DNA from: Gavia stellata
Lineage: Eukaryota; Chordata; Aves; Gaviiformes; Gaviidae
Length of the DNA stretch: 64,000 nucleotides
Reading direction: 5' to 3'
Assembly (NCBI RefSeq): GCF_030936135.1
Contig: NC_082596.1
Location: 100,649,383-100,713,382 of the forward strand
Shown piece after piece: positions 50,513-63,000 of this stretch. The notes below the pieces were generated by a model. It was not told the origin of the DNA, ran no database searches, and was given only the letters and a program-made list of their open reading frames with translations. Each line of letters opens with the position of its first letter. Positions within the stretch are counted from its first letter, which is position 1. The translations under genes and the position numbers were made by a program.

Positions 50513-50860
50513 GGCGGCGGAGGAGCGCGGGGGGCCGCCGCCCGGGGGGAGAGGGGACGACGGGGAAAGCGACGGGGAGACTGACCCACACCCGACGGGG
50601 GGAAAGGCATTCACCCCCGGGAGGGCCCGCCGCGGTGCCGCCTCTCCCTCGCAGCCCGCCGAGGGCCGGGGAAGGGCCGAGCGCCGGGGACCAGCGCGGC
50701 CCGCAGGTGAGGGGAGGGCAGGGGCGCCGCGCCACGAAGTGCTGTGCGGTGGCGGCGGCGGCAAGAGCGGAGGTCCCGTCCCGTCCCCTCCCCGCTAGCA
50801 GAGGAACGGCGAAGCCACACCTTTCGGCGGCGGTTTTAAGCGGCGCTCCTGGGCGTGGAG
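50513..50860 (-). promoter_or_regulatory. DSP: DSP 5' UTR and core promoter candidate
   Basis: GC-rich leader upstream of the ATG. On the minus strand a TATA-like CTTAAAAC (about 50840-50833) is preceded by a CCACGCCC box (Sp1/KLF type) near 50858 and followed by a GGTGTGGC box near 50820, which would place a start site around 50800-50810. The transcription start is inferred, not observed. Confidence 0.4.
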
Positions 50861-52498
50861 GAGCCGCCGCCGCCGCCTCGCCTGCGCCCTCCGCGCCTCT
50901 TCGGCGGCCGCCTCAGGTTTCTCCGCGGCCCCCGCCCCGCCGCGCCCGGCCCGGCCCGGCTCCCCGCGGCTGCCGCGGTGTCGCTCCCCGGTGGCCGCCC
51001 GGGCAGCGCAAGGCCTCTCTCAGCCTCGCAGCAGTGTTTCCACCTTCCTTGGTGCGTGGCTTCCCTCCTCAGCTGCCGGTGGAGGTTGGAGCCCGTTAAA
51101 AATTCCCCTTGGCCTGTATGATATCTACCGGCTGGCGCTTTCCCCCCCACTGCCGCAGAGCCCCGGGGCCCGGGCCAGCCGGCCGGAGGGCTGGGAGCGC
51201 TGCCAGGAGGGCGGCCGGGGCAGGGGTGCCCAACGATGCCAAAGACCCTCGTGCCTCTCTGGAAAGCAACCGGCACCGGAACGAAGCAGCACGGGATAAA
51301 TCGGCACCGTTACATCAAGGATGGGTCCAGTCCGCTGGTGGCAGCCCTCTCCCCTTGCACCAAGATGTGGCACATCACAGGGCCGGCGTGCTTGTTAGGA
51401 AGGTGGCATAAATGTGTGTTTCATGAACTGGGAAATATATCGGGTCCCATGATTTGGGAAGGCTGTCAATACTCCAAGCCCGGTTCATTTCTGAAACAGC
51501 CCTGAAACTTGTACGCCAGCAAATGAAATGTTTGAATTGTGTCATGCGCTGACTGCGTTTGTGCGTGAGAAAGAGGATATCCAGAAACGGGTGTTTAAAC
51601 TGACTTTTCCCCTTAGTTTTTCTTGATTCCTGCCTTCTGGTGCTCTGAAATTTAAGCTGTATTCTTAAAAAATAAGCCAGATCCTAGAGACAAAGTCGTT
51701 TTAATACATTTGTGTGAATGCAGGGTGTTAGCAAAGGCAGTTTGCTGTAGGATGCCCAGCGGTGCCTTTGTTATCAGCCGTTGACCACTCGGTCAGTCTC
51801 AAGGGTCAGTTGAGAACAATTTCTTAGCTACACTCAGTGGCACTGCCTTAGCTGGTCTGGCCCCTTGCCCATAGTGTTAGAAGACAAAGAGAAGATGGCC
51901 AGATTTTAAGAAGCAGCAGTCACTCGTGAATAACCCTGCCAAGCTTTTCTGAAATAATCCCCAGGCTTTCATCCCAAAGTGCAGTGCGGGAGCCAGCCAT
52001 ATCAGTCATCTAATGTTCTGTGACAATGCTATAAGTTTTTTAAAGTTCTGGGAGATCACCACCAGCCCACACCATCCATAAATTCTTGGGCCCATTTCTG
52101 TCTTCCCTGCACTGATCATTTTCCTTGTATTTTAAATGCAAGTGATTGATAGGCACAGGACAGTAAATAACAACTACACAAACATACCAAAGGACAAGAC
52201 TTTCTGAACTATTCAAGAGAAAACCGAATGAGACCAATTCTCCTCAATGCCACTGAAACTGCTGGGGCTCTGCAAGAGCACCACGGTACAAGTTATGTGA
52301 GAACCTGCCCTGCTGCTGGCGGTCGTGGTGGGCACGCGTAGTGGAGGCATAAGAGCTCCTCCAAGCAAACATGGGGTTGCTTCATCCCAAAAGGCGTCCT
52401 GATGGCACCACACAGAGCTGTATGGAGCGCTACAAAGAGGCAGAATGCAAGTTGGCTATTATCCCTGAAGTCATACAGTGACCTCTGTATTGTAATAG

Positions 52499-52605
52499 AT
52501 ATATGCTGTATTATATATAACATGAGTCATTATATATCAGTGCATATATTTATGTATACACACATACATACAAATATATGTGTATATAGATAGATATATA
52601 TGTGG
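52499..52605 (+). repeat. AT/GT-rich simple repeat
   Basis: Imperfect TATA/TATG/CATA alternation including GTATATAGATAGATATATAT, in the flank upstream of DSP. Confidence 0.75.
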
Positions 52606-55600
52606 ATTTGGGGTGCTTTTTTGAATACAGATTACATCTGCACGATTTGATCATTTGACATTACCTTCCAACATCATTAGGGAGCAGACTACAAAAGCAG
52701 TCAGGATGAGGAAGAAAAACAAATACATAGGCTTAATGCTGTAAAGAAGGAAGTAAAAAGGTAGAAAACAGATGTCAAATAGGAGGGAGATGCAGAATGA
52801 GGGAAGCTTGAACTTTATGCCTTGATACTCCAGTCTAAACTTTTTGAAACATAAACATAGATTACTGTGTTACTGCCACCAGCATACCTAAAAGTCGGAT
52901 TTTTTGAGCAGTGATGTCTCAAGCCAGGCACTTGTATTTAGACATACGAACACAAAGCATTTTTTTCAGCAAGTTCCTTTGAGAGCTGTCCATTTATATG
53001 AAAGCGTATTTAGAAATCCTAAAGTATTACACTGATCTGGGGTCCTTGCTGGGTTTTAGCACCACCTCCAAGCAGCCCCACCTTTCAGCTTGGACTGGTG
53101 TACCAGCTCAGTGAGACACTCCATTATCTGTGATGGAGACAGCATGTGTGTGATACACCCACAGGCCTGGATGAGTCACTGTTACCTGGACATGTAGAAA
53201 AATGTACTTAAATAGCAAGTGGATTCTGCTGGTCCTGCTTGCACAATTAGCCCCACTGAAATGAAGAGGAGAGGAAGACTGAACTGATACTGCAAACAGC
53301 TCAGTGCTCCTATCTGAACTATTTGCATACATGGGCAAATGAAGTAAGTAAATACAAATATTTTTATTTGCTGAAACAGTCGATTTTACTTGGGTGCTAC
53401 CCTAGGTGGACTTGGTTGTCTTGAAGCAGGATCAAGTCACATGGGTATTGCTTAAAATTCTACCGACTACAGGAAAATAGCAGTGTCATAACTGGAAGAT
53501 CTTGCTTAAACCTTGTTCCACTACTTCTGGAAAGTCCTGGTCTTGATGTACCTAAGGCCACATCCTAAGTTCCTTAACTTTCTTTGACTTCAAAGAGGTT
53601 TTGAGAGCAAATGTCCGGTAAACTGCAAACCGCAGAGTGTCATTTTCCTCCTAAGGAAAACTCAATGCAGGAGAGAATAATATGCAGTAATTTGGAGTTT
53701 CTTGCTCATCTCCCTTATCAGAAGGTGGTGTTCTGCTTCTTAAGATATGGATGCATAAAAGTTGTCTGGGTCTTAGGAGACCCTCTTTAGGCAAGTCAGT
53801 CTAAAGAAGATGTAATACTGTCTCCAGCGTCCTTAAACCAAACTAGAGCCAAGGTCTGTGCTGCAGCCCTATATACTAACTCACCACCTTTGGACTTGCA
53901 GACACCATGAGAATATTAGGGGAAAGCTATTCCAAGGAGGCAAAGGGGATACAGTTGTGCCTGAACACTGATTTAATAAACAGGGAAGCTCTTTTATACA
54001 TAATACTAGGAGTAGGCATAATCTATCTCCTTAGGTTTTGTAAAAGGCTCCTTCCCAACCCCAAATGGTGTACCCCAAAGCTCTATTTTAGGCTTAGGCT
54101 GCTGAATAGTGGGTCTTTAATTATTCAGGACACCACCTGAGGTGAATGTAACAAGCTGCACTTGCCCCTGTCTGTACTAGGGAGACATCTGTATTATATC
54201 TTTAGAACTGAATTCCCAAGGCCACACTGACATTCCCCTCAATGGCTTCTTAACTAACAACTTTTAACAGCAGCTGCCAGCCCCTCCTATTTCACATGAC
54301 ATCTTCTGACCTTATTTAATGACATCCTCTCTTTAATGTCCTCCTTGCATGGAGAAGAACCAAATAAATTTAAAATAGCTGGAACACACTGATAACCAGT
54401 GACATCTGACATTCAAAGCACAAATCTGAATATGACTTGGTAACTGATTTCCATTATTATGGCTTGCGAAAAATCAGGCCTGGCCTTCCAAACAGAGATC
54501 AAATCATCCAGGTAAAACAGCATGTGATGCCTGTGTTCCTAACTCCTACAGTTTTGAGCAGTAAGGACAAGTTTGCACGTGCAAGCCACTAATCTGGCTA
54601 CGTGTCTTTGTAAGGTGATTGCTATGCACCACCACTCCTGTGCAAGGGCTGCCTGGGAAGCGATAGCTTAGGCTGAGTGGCAGCATTCACAAAGTCCATG
54701 TTTATTACGACATGAAGGTCAGTCCTGGGAGTTTCCATTTTCTCACTTCACTCAGGCTGAACTCTCCCCAGAAAATTCACAGTTAACAGTCCCAAGTCTG
54801 CAGTCTGAGCTCTTGCCTGCATGGGAAGAGAGGCTTACCAGCTGGTGCTAGTAGCAACACCTCTATAGCGACTGCAGACACGGTCTGAAATGTCATTAAT
54901 AACAAACCAAGAGGGCTCAGACAATTTACTGAAAGATATCCCTGTCATGGGGAAGATATATCTTAAATGCACTCAACTGGTGCCTAATTATGGGCAGATT
55001 TACAGCACCCTGCAGCAGAATCCATTTTAAAATGTAGGTATGCCCCAGTGAGTGTTTGGAGGGGTTGGGGAGTGCAGGTGCTCAATGCGAGCCTGTGACT
55101 AGTCAAGCCTGGGAATACCTTCCAAGAACTGTCATTCCCAGGTCCCTGAACACTCACTGTGCTCTTTTTAGACAGTCCCTGGAATATTATGCTACCAGTT
55201 TTTGGTAAGGTCAAAAAAAAAGTCTTTGAATTCAGCAGGAGGTAATGCATCTTAGGACTGCGCAATTCCTTCTATACAATGCAAAAGTAGAGGGTGTGGT
55301 GAAGGATGTGTCAGCCTTGTCAAACCTGACTGACTACTCATACAAAAAGTTTCAGGATGCCTCGCTGTTTTGCTTCAGGTGGAGGAGACCAACACGTGAC
55401 ATCCTTTTCCCACCATGGTCCCATCATGACCGACAGAGCATACACAAGGTATTTCTACACAGCTCTTGATTTCATGTTGCAGAGCACCCCAACAGTGGCA
55501 GTATAAGGTCAATTATTTAATGTTACATCATTTCTGTTCCTTTAAAAACTCACTTCACAATTCTGTTTCATCAACATGTGGTGACATTTGCTGGAGCTTG

Positions 55601-57602
55601 AGAAGTTAACGTATAGAAACTTAATAGTGCTGAGAGCAATACAAGGCTATTTCTGACTAGCTATTCTTTAGTAGTGGGGCAAAAATCTTTTCAGCCACAC
55701 GACATGCATGCAAAATGCATTCATTTGTGAGGATGAATTATTTTAATAAAACGTGAACTTCTGGCAAGGTGCATCTCCCCCTCATTATTCAGACAGTTTG
55801 ATAATTGGTGTTAGATACCACAGTGCAGCTGAGCCACACGCAGTACAAGAAGTGGGACAGTGGAAGCTCTCGAGGGATCTTTACACTTGCTTCACACTGG
55901 GGCTGCTCTAATTTACACCCAGGTATCTGTGAGCCCAAGGGGTTAAGGAGCACGATCATTTTATCAACACCTATCCATTTCTTCTGCTTGTGCCCTAATT
56001 CTTAGAAATGGGAGTGAAGGGTCAAATGGGAGCTGCTACCGTAGCCCTGTAGATACCCAGGGTTCCCCCTCATTAGCCTGAATCTTCCATTAGCAAGGTT
56101 GCACATTGTAACAGATGCTTGTCATCCCAACATGTCAAATAACTGGGTTATGGCATTTGCCCCGGGCACTGATAGCCTTATGAAAATATTACCACCATAA
56201 TTAAAAATACCTCGTAACTTGTAAGAGGGGATACCAGATCAGAGCAGTTATAAAGGTCCCAAGTATCTTTGCCAACTTAATGGAGAAGAGTAAGACTTCT
56301 AAAAGACTTTCACGCACATCTCCCCCATGCTAACTTTTATGATGTATAATGGCTGCAGGCTGTGGAGGACAATAGAGAATTGGATATAAATTATACAAAA
56401 GAATGCCAATTAACACACTTTGCATTAGTTTTTGCAAGCGGACCTGTCGTTTCATGTTCAATTTGTGGGTCATACCACAACTATTTTGATAACAACGGGG
56501 GAAGATAAAGATTCAGTTCTTTACTGTGCCAGAAGCTCTGCTTCTCACAGCTGAGAAGTGGAGGTGTCATCCTTACAGGAATATTTTGTTCTCCAAAACC
56601 CCAAGGCTATGGAGAGCAATTTATCTCCTGGTAGAATTGGAAACCTCCTTACCAAGATACCCTTTCTACCAACTCCAGATGTTATCGCAGTGTTGTGTGC
56701 TCCAGCTATGCTTGCTGGTACAGCCAGCCAGCAAGAGCTCCCCACACCAAAGGGACCTCAGGCTACTTGGTAAAGGCAGCGTTAAGAATTGCTTTGTGCT
56801 GAAAAAGCCTTTTCAAATGTACAAAACTTGACTTAAGAAGGTTTCCTAAAAGTCTTTTTTATTCCTATCATTTAACAGGGAATTTTGTTACTATAAAGTT
56901 TGCAGTGCAAGTGAGAGAAAAAAGAGGCAGCCTCCTCTCTGAAGACAAATTCAGAAGTGGGAAGTTGAAGTTAGCTTTCCTCCTCCCTTCAGCTGAGTCA
57001 TGTTGAACAGAAATGGGAGCTCTTCTATTACAACCATATTCTCCTGCGTTACAAAAGCACAACCATCACTATAATGCATTTAAATCTTGAGTAGTTGTCA
57101 TCAGTGGGACCAGAATACTACAAGGCAGCCACTGGGGATCTGTGATTACCACAGCTTTCAAGATGTGACGATGTAAATGTGGAAGTGTTCTCCTGTCTAG
57201 ACCAAATTCCAGCGCTGCCTAAGTTTCACTCAGAATTGCAATGGAATATTTTCCTCCTCCTCAGTCCTCAGTTATTGCTATAGCGTTGCTGCTTAGCGTT
57301 CAAGAGCTGGTGCGCTTCACTTCCTTCCCCCAAACACCTACACGAACCTTGTAGTTCAAATAGCAGAATCAATTGCATTTAGTTTTCCGCCTTCTCATTC
57401 TCTGCTCCATGTAATTATAAAAGTCTGATAAGGAGACCAGAGGATTAGAGCCCTAATATGATATGAGATGCTAAAGGGGCTACTTTGCATTAATGTTTTC
57501 TTCCCAGCTCTCCATGTGATTTGGATGTGTCTGCGGGTATCTACAATATCTTCTCTAAATAAGTATGTCTGAGTCAGACATGTAGGACATAAAATTACCA
57601 CT

Positions 57603-57788
57603 TTATTTCCTCTTTTTCTGTTCAGATCCACTTTTCTGTTGGGACGGTTTAGCTCCCTTTAGGACACAGTCAGCTGTTTCCATAAAAATGCTCATCTTTT
57701 GCATGATTAGCAGCATAAGAACCAGCAAGGCTAACATCAATAAAAAAGACTTTAATAGGAAACAGGGGAAAAAAAAGGATTGCTTCAT
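57603..57788 (-). CDS. orphan small reading frame with a predicted membrane helix
   Basis: 61 codons from an ATG. Not recognised. Residues about 11-30 (LLKSFLLMLALLVLMLLIMQ) form one strongly hydrophobic helix, followed by a polar, Lys-rich tail ending QKKRK. The stop overlaps an AATAAA (GAGGAAATAAAG) on the same strand. A polypyrimidine tract ending TATTAAAG lies inside the 5' part, so this could also be a last exon. Chance is quite possible for this length. Confidence 0.2.
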   Translation of the reverse strand: MKQSFFFPCFLLKSFLLMLALLVLMLLIMQKMSIFMETADCVLKGAKPSQQKSGSEQKKRK

Positions 57789-58665
57789 GTTAACCTATTG
57801 GCACAGCTCTGAGCTCTTGTGCCAGCACTGAGGGATTAACAGCTCTCCCTAGTTTCATATGCAGCATGGATTCCTGGGAAATCACCTCCAAATGGCATTG
57901 TAGGAAACAAGATCAACTTACTGTAAAAATGCCTCCTTGTGCACATCTCAGTGAACTAAATGTGCGCAAGTAGTCCTCAAAACACCTGTGAACAGATACT
58001 GGAAGACCACTCCATGTGGAACACTATGTAACACACTGTATATGTGATTTCCTTCAACGTAAGCAGAAATTTCACTTGTCTATGCTACTCTGCTAAATGC
58101 AGTAAGAGTTTAAATTAAGAATAAGTCCAGTCCTGCCAGTTGCATGACAGGTATGGCCTTGCCTCCAGGACAGACTCTAGCCACATCCTTGAAAAAATGC
58201 CGGTTTTGTCTGCAAGAAAGCAATAAAATAATAATTATGAACTGGGCTACTGTTTACAGCAGTGTGCTTTCTTGTGTTTTTGTAGCTAATGCACTCTTGA
58301 CGCAGACAAGAACAAGAGGAACCACAACCTTGCTCTTCTGGGAGAGGCAGGAGCACTCAGGGCTCGCTCCACCTGCCTCTAAGCTGGGCAAAGGGCGTAC
58401 GGGAAGTAGCCTGAGACACCGCGCCCAAGGGGACCTCCTATGCAGCGGCGCTGGGCAGGAGGAGAAAGGGAATCTCATGTATTTTGGACGTATTTTGCGA
58501 TAAAGTTTTGCCTGCCCCATCTCATCAGGCCATAAGTTTTTCTGGACTTTTGTATGTGAGCACTGACTAGCCCTGGGAAGTTCCAGACGTAACTCGGACA
58601 ACACCAGGGCTTCTAGGTACAGAACGACTTAATAAAGTCTCCCTTCCCAGTTTTAACAAGAGATC

Positions 58666-60070
58666 ATAGAATGGTTTGGGTTGGAAGTGATGTCAGGAGG
58701 TCTGTAGTTCAACCTCATGCTCAAAGCCCTTTAGCTATGACAACAAGGTTGCTCAGGGCTTTGTCCAGCAAGGTATTGAAAACCTCCAAGGATGGTGCCT
58801 GCACAACCTCACTGCCTGTTCCACCGCTTGTTGTCCTCATGGGGAAAAGTTCATCTTCATACTCGGCTGGACCTTCTCTTGTTTCAATTTGTGCTCAGTG
58901 CCTGTTGTCCTCTCACCAAACACCATTGTGAAGAGCTTTGGTGGCTCATAGATACTGACAGGCTGCTTTTAGGTTCCCCTGAAGATGTCTCATCACTGGG
59001 CTGGACAAGGTGTGGTCCCTCAGCCTCTCCTCACAGGGCTGGTCTCCAAACCCCAATCATCTTGGCACCTTAGTAACAAGTTCATCAACCGGCGCTGAAA
59101 TCTGGATGCAGTACTTTAGATGGATCTAATGAGTCCTGCATAGAGGGGGGTAATCACTGCCTTCCATCCAGTGGCTGTGCTCCTGTTGATACAGCCCAGG
59201 CTGCATCAGGTTCTTGGCCTTCCTTGCTGCTGGAGCACACTGCTGGCTCATCTTTAGCCTACTGCTTAGCAGCACCTCCATGCCCTTTCCTGCAGAGCTC
59301 ATCAGCAGCCTGTACTATTGCAAGGAGCTACTTCACCCAGTTGCAGGACTTTGCGTTTGTCCTCCTCAAATTCCGTAAGGTTGCTGTCGGCCCCTTCCTC
59401 CAGCTGCCCAGGTCCCTCTCAGTGGCAGCCCTGCCCTGGAATGTGTTGATTGCTCTCCCCAGTTTGGTGTCAGCTGCAAACTTGATGAGGGTGCATACTG
59501 TCTCCACTTTCACATCACTGACAAAGATATTAAATTGCCAAAGTAGATCCCTGAAGAACTCTGCTTGTGAAGGCCTCCAGGTAGAATATGAACCCTTTAA
59601 GCTCAACAAACAAGCCAGTTTTTCACCCATCTACTAATCCATCTGTCCAGACCAGAATGTTCCAGCTTATATACAAAGGTGCTGTGGGAGATCATGTCCA
59701 ACATTAAGTTAAAGTCAAGGGAAAGGCAGTGGTTGTTACCTACCTTATCACACAAAGCAATCAGGTTGGTCAAGCAGGGGAAATTCCCACTCAGTATTAG
59801 GGAAAATAAGTTTACCATGAGGGTAAACACTGGAGCAGGTACCCAGAGGGGCTGTGGAGTCTCCACCCTGGAGATATTCAAAATGCAGCTAGGCAAGGCC
59901 CCGAGCAACCTGCTCTACCTGGACCTGCTTTGGGCAGGGGTGGGACAACAGACCTCTCGAGGTCCCACAAAGCCTACGTGATCTGATGATCTAACTGTGG
60001 TAGATCCATGTTGGCTATTCCCAATCACCTTCTTCTCATTCATGTAACAAAGCTTTCACATTCACCACTG
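58666..60070 (-). mobile_element. older CR1 element, minus strand, interrupted
   Basis: The left end ATCATAGAATGGTTTGGGTTGG is the reverse complement of a CR1 3' end. On the minus strand, 59760-59610 encodes degraded reverse transcriptase (CLTNLIALCDKVGN, LDMISHS.., WISRWVKNWLV), and 60060-59990 encodes KVIGNSQHGST, which should lie just upstream of it. About 200 bp of opposite-strand CR1 separates the two. Multiple stops show an old copy. Confidence 0.8.
59783..59987 (+). mobile_element. CR1 3' fragment inserted in the older CR1
   Basis: Plus-strand sequence matches another CR1 tail: ACACTGGAGCAGGTACCCAG, GGCTGTGGAGTCTCCACCCT, GAGATATTCAAAATGCAG, CCTGCTCTACCTGGACCTGC. It lies between two pieces of the minus-strand CR1 that would otherwise be contiguous. 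The copy is diverged and lacks a clear terminal repeat. Confidence 0.65.
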
Positions 60071-63000
60071 TCCCTCAGAAAGGTTTGGTAGCAGCATGAA
60101 TACACCATTATCTGCCCTGAAATGTCCTTATTCCAAGGGCATAAATCACCTCCTTTGTTATTGTAGCATACACACAAGTTCTGGCAGACTCAGTAGAGAC
60201 CCTGATACTTCTGTCTTCTGGGTGGATGAAGACAATACTTTCCCTAGGGGAATTTTTTTAATTTTTTATTTAATTCTTGTTGGATGATAGCTTTTAAGAG
60301 AAGGTGGAGCTGTCAGCATTGTTTTTATAATGGAATAATAAGGGATATAGATGTGCCCAAGTGTTAGTGATACCCACATGCAAGCATGTTAAAACACTAG
60401 AGCTGGTCATAATTTTCCCAGTAGCAATACTGATGAAATATTTTCCAAAAACCTCCCCTGTATTTTGACATCTCTGAGAGATGCCAAATGAGCCAACCTA
60501 ATGAGTTGAGACAACATAATGGCTGTGCTAACATTAGAAAAGTAACAAGCAGAAAACAATGCAAAATTCTTATGAATAAATGGAAAACAAACTGATTTAC
60601 AATTTAAGATTCATTTTCATTGCTTACAACAATATGTTGTAAAACTATCAAGCATCATCCTTAGGACACATCTACACTATTATTGTGGTTCGCTCCCTGT
60701 TTCACTCCTGGGCCCCTCATTGTCCGTAACACTTACATGCTGGTTTGCCCCTAGGCTCCTACATAGAGAAAATCAACTCGCTCCCTCCCAGAGGGCACAA
60801 AATTCCCAAGTCCCAGCTCCAAGGACACAAGAAACTCCACTGCTTGGTAGGTCAGACTTTTCTTCCCAAGGCAGTCACGGTTTACTTCCCAAGCAGACCA
60901 CGGATGGTGTAGGCTGACTTGTAGTCTCTCGTCATACTAAGATATTAATTTTGCTGTGTTTCTTCATCTGAAGCAGATGAGCAGTTTTGTGCAGGGCTGC
61001 TGGAAGGCTGCTCCAGGGGAAGCTGTGGAAACACTGGAGGAGGGCAGCACTGAATGGCTGAAATTAAAGGTTACTCAGGAAGGGGGGAAAACATTACCGC
61101 AAGGAGACGATCGAAGAAACCTGCAGTTGTACCATGACTGTTCAGTATTTTTAAGGGAGAATATATGCCTGTATCCTGGCCAGATGAGTGCTGCAAGCAG
61201 GGCCCACGTCTGTTTGCGCTGTACCAGAAGCACCCTGCAACCCAGCGTTGGGGCTAACTACCCAGCTGTGGGGTTGCCCATGACTGCAGCATAGCAAGAA
61301 GCCTGGGGTTTAGCTTCAACCAGCTGCCAGCAGCAGTGAAATTCCAGCAGCAGGGACTTAGCATGGCCAACGACCAGAATACATGCCCAAGGTCTCAGGC
61401 AGCTACGTGCTGATACTGCATTGCTGTCATTATACTGCCATTACTACCTGAGCAGGCACCACTAAACGAAGCCCAGCAGAGTCCACCCATGCTGCAGTTG
61501 CACCTTCGGCTGTGGTGTGGACATGCTCCATGTGGCAGATGATAATCAGCATAACGATGCATGACTGCCAGCTGTCCCTCCGGCCACCACCTCCTCACCC
61601 TCCGCAAGGATCTTGCATCCCCTTTGTGGATACTGCCCTTGAGTGAAATAGTCCACTGTTGCTTTAGCAATAGCCTGTCCCCAGGAACGCTGGTAAGGAT
61701 TTTGTGTAGGCTGGCTGTCTCTGTTTTAACCACTGCTCCGACTAACCTTGCTCTGAGCCAATTTTGTGGTAAAAAAAAAAAACCCTGTTTCCTCTAGAAT
61801 CCTCACACCACTAGTAAAGATTGGGATCACCCCTGTCGTAGCGGCCGGAGATTTCCCTACAACCGCCTGTCATAAAACCTGACTTTCTATATGTTCACAG
61901 AAGGCTGGGTCCTTCACACATAGAGATGCTGTCCTCCATGGCATTGCTTCTGTGAGAGGACTGTGGGATGCCCTGGCTTAAGAGGATGCCTGTCATATAT
62001 ATACAAAGGCTTCAGTACTGCATGCAGAACTACCTTTAAATAAATACACAAAAAGTCAGACCTAGGGGTCCCCAGCATTTTTATGTTCTGCATTGCTATA
62101 ATCTCCTTTCTAGTTTCACATGTCCTCAAGATCAGGTTCTGCCTGTCAAATTGGCTGATGGATGTATTCTAGGTACACTAATACATATTTCATGCACAGT
62201 AAGAATAAAAACATCCTGCTCCAGAAGGGCAACTGAATTAATCCATTCATTCTTTGGTCTGCATTTCCTTCCCCTTTATCCCTTCTTTCTGCAGACTTTG
62301 ACAAGTTTCCACAGCTAAAAAACCTGCGTCCAATTCGCACCAACAGACTGAAAATGTGTGCCCTCGTTTTTAATGGGAATAGCCCATCAGGGTGCTTGTT
62401 CTAACATGCGCGGTATGATTTTTGCACCAGCAAACAAGTTTTTATCTAGCATGCAGAACTTATTCAAAAGGTATTACTTCTGCTGGGACTAGAGGCAGGA
62501 ATGAGTCACATCTGTTTAATACTCATGAAGTGCCCTGCCCCAAGGAGTGCCTCTGTTTTCCTCCCCTCCCTGTCTCGCGCGCTCTCTCTCAAGCCTTAAT
62601 TGTCTCGAGTTATAACGCTTTTGAGAAATCACTCTTAAAATTATGACTCCTGTTAAAGTTAATTAGACATGAACTCCGGCCAGGAGAGCAGGGTTAGTTT
62701 CATAATTGTTATTCTAGCTGAAAACAGAAGGATTCCCTGACCACAGGAAGTTCAAAGGACCAGCAGTAAAAGGAGATAACCTCCTTCACCGCTGGAGATA
62801 ACCACCGGCTTCACTTGGGATGCCAGCGGATTTATGGCATGCGCTTGGCTTTAATTACCATTTGGGGTGGGGCCTCTCACATTGCAAACAACAGGGTTTC
62901 TGCAGGGCTGAAGTTTGCAACAGCACCACGCTTTTAGGCATAGGCGTTATGGCAACACGCATTCAGCGTATTTTGGAGTCTGCTGTCCCTGAAGCTGAAT

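Larger units (their letters stand above)
50230..51240. promoter_or_regulatory. CpG island over DSP exon 1
   Basis: Dense CpG dinucleotides and runs of CGGCGG/CCGCCG around exon 1, in contrast to the AT-rich introns and flanks. Long reading frames inside it, on both strands, are low-complexity Arg/Pro/Ala/Gly products of GC richness and are not called as genes. Confidence 0.8.
51241..58665. other. DSP upstream flank, part 1
   Basis: No recognised gene or transposon apart from the simple repeat at 52499-52605 and the small frame at 57603-57788. Composition returns to AT-rich within about 300 bp of the CpG island. Confidence 0.5.

Noticed and set aside
50315..51299. Several overlapping frames of 69-154 codons on both strands
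   Set aside because: Arg/Pro/Ala/Gly-rich products of the CpG island. Only the DSP exon 1 frame from 50512 is conserved.
58254..58604. 116-codon minus-strand frame
   Set aside because: Low-complexity Arg/Ser/Pro content with an equally open plus-strand frame; no domain.
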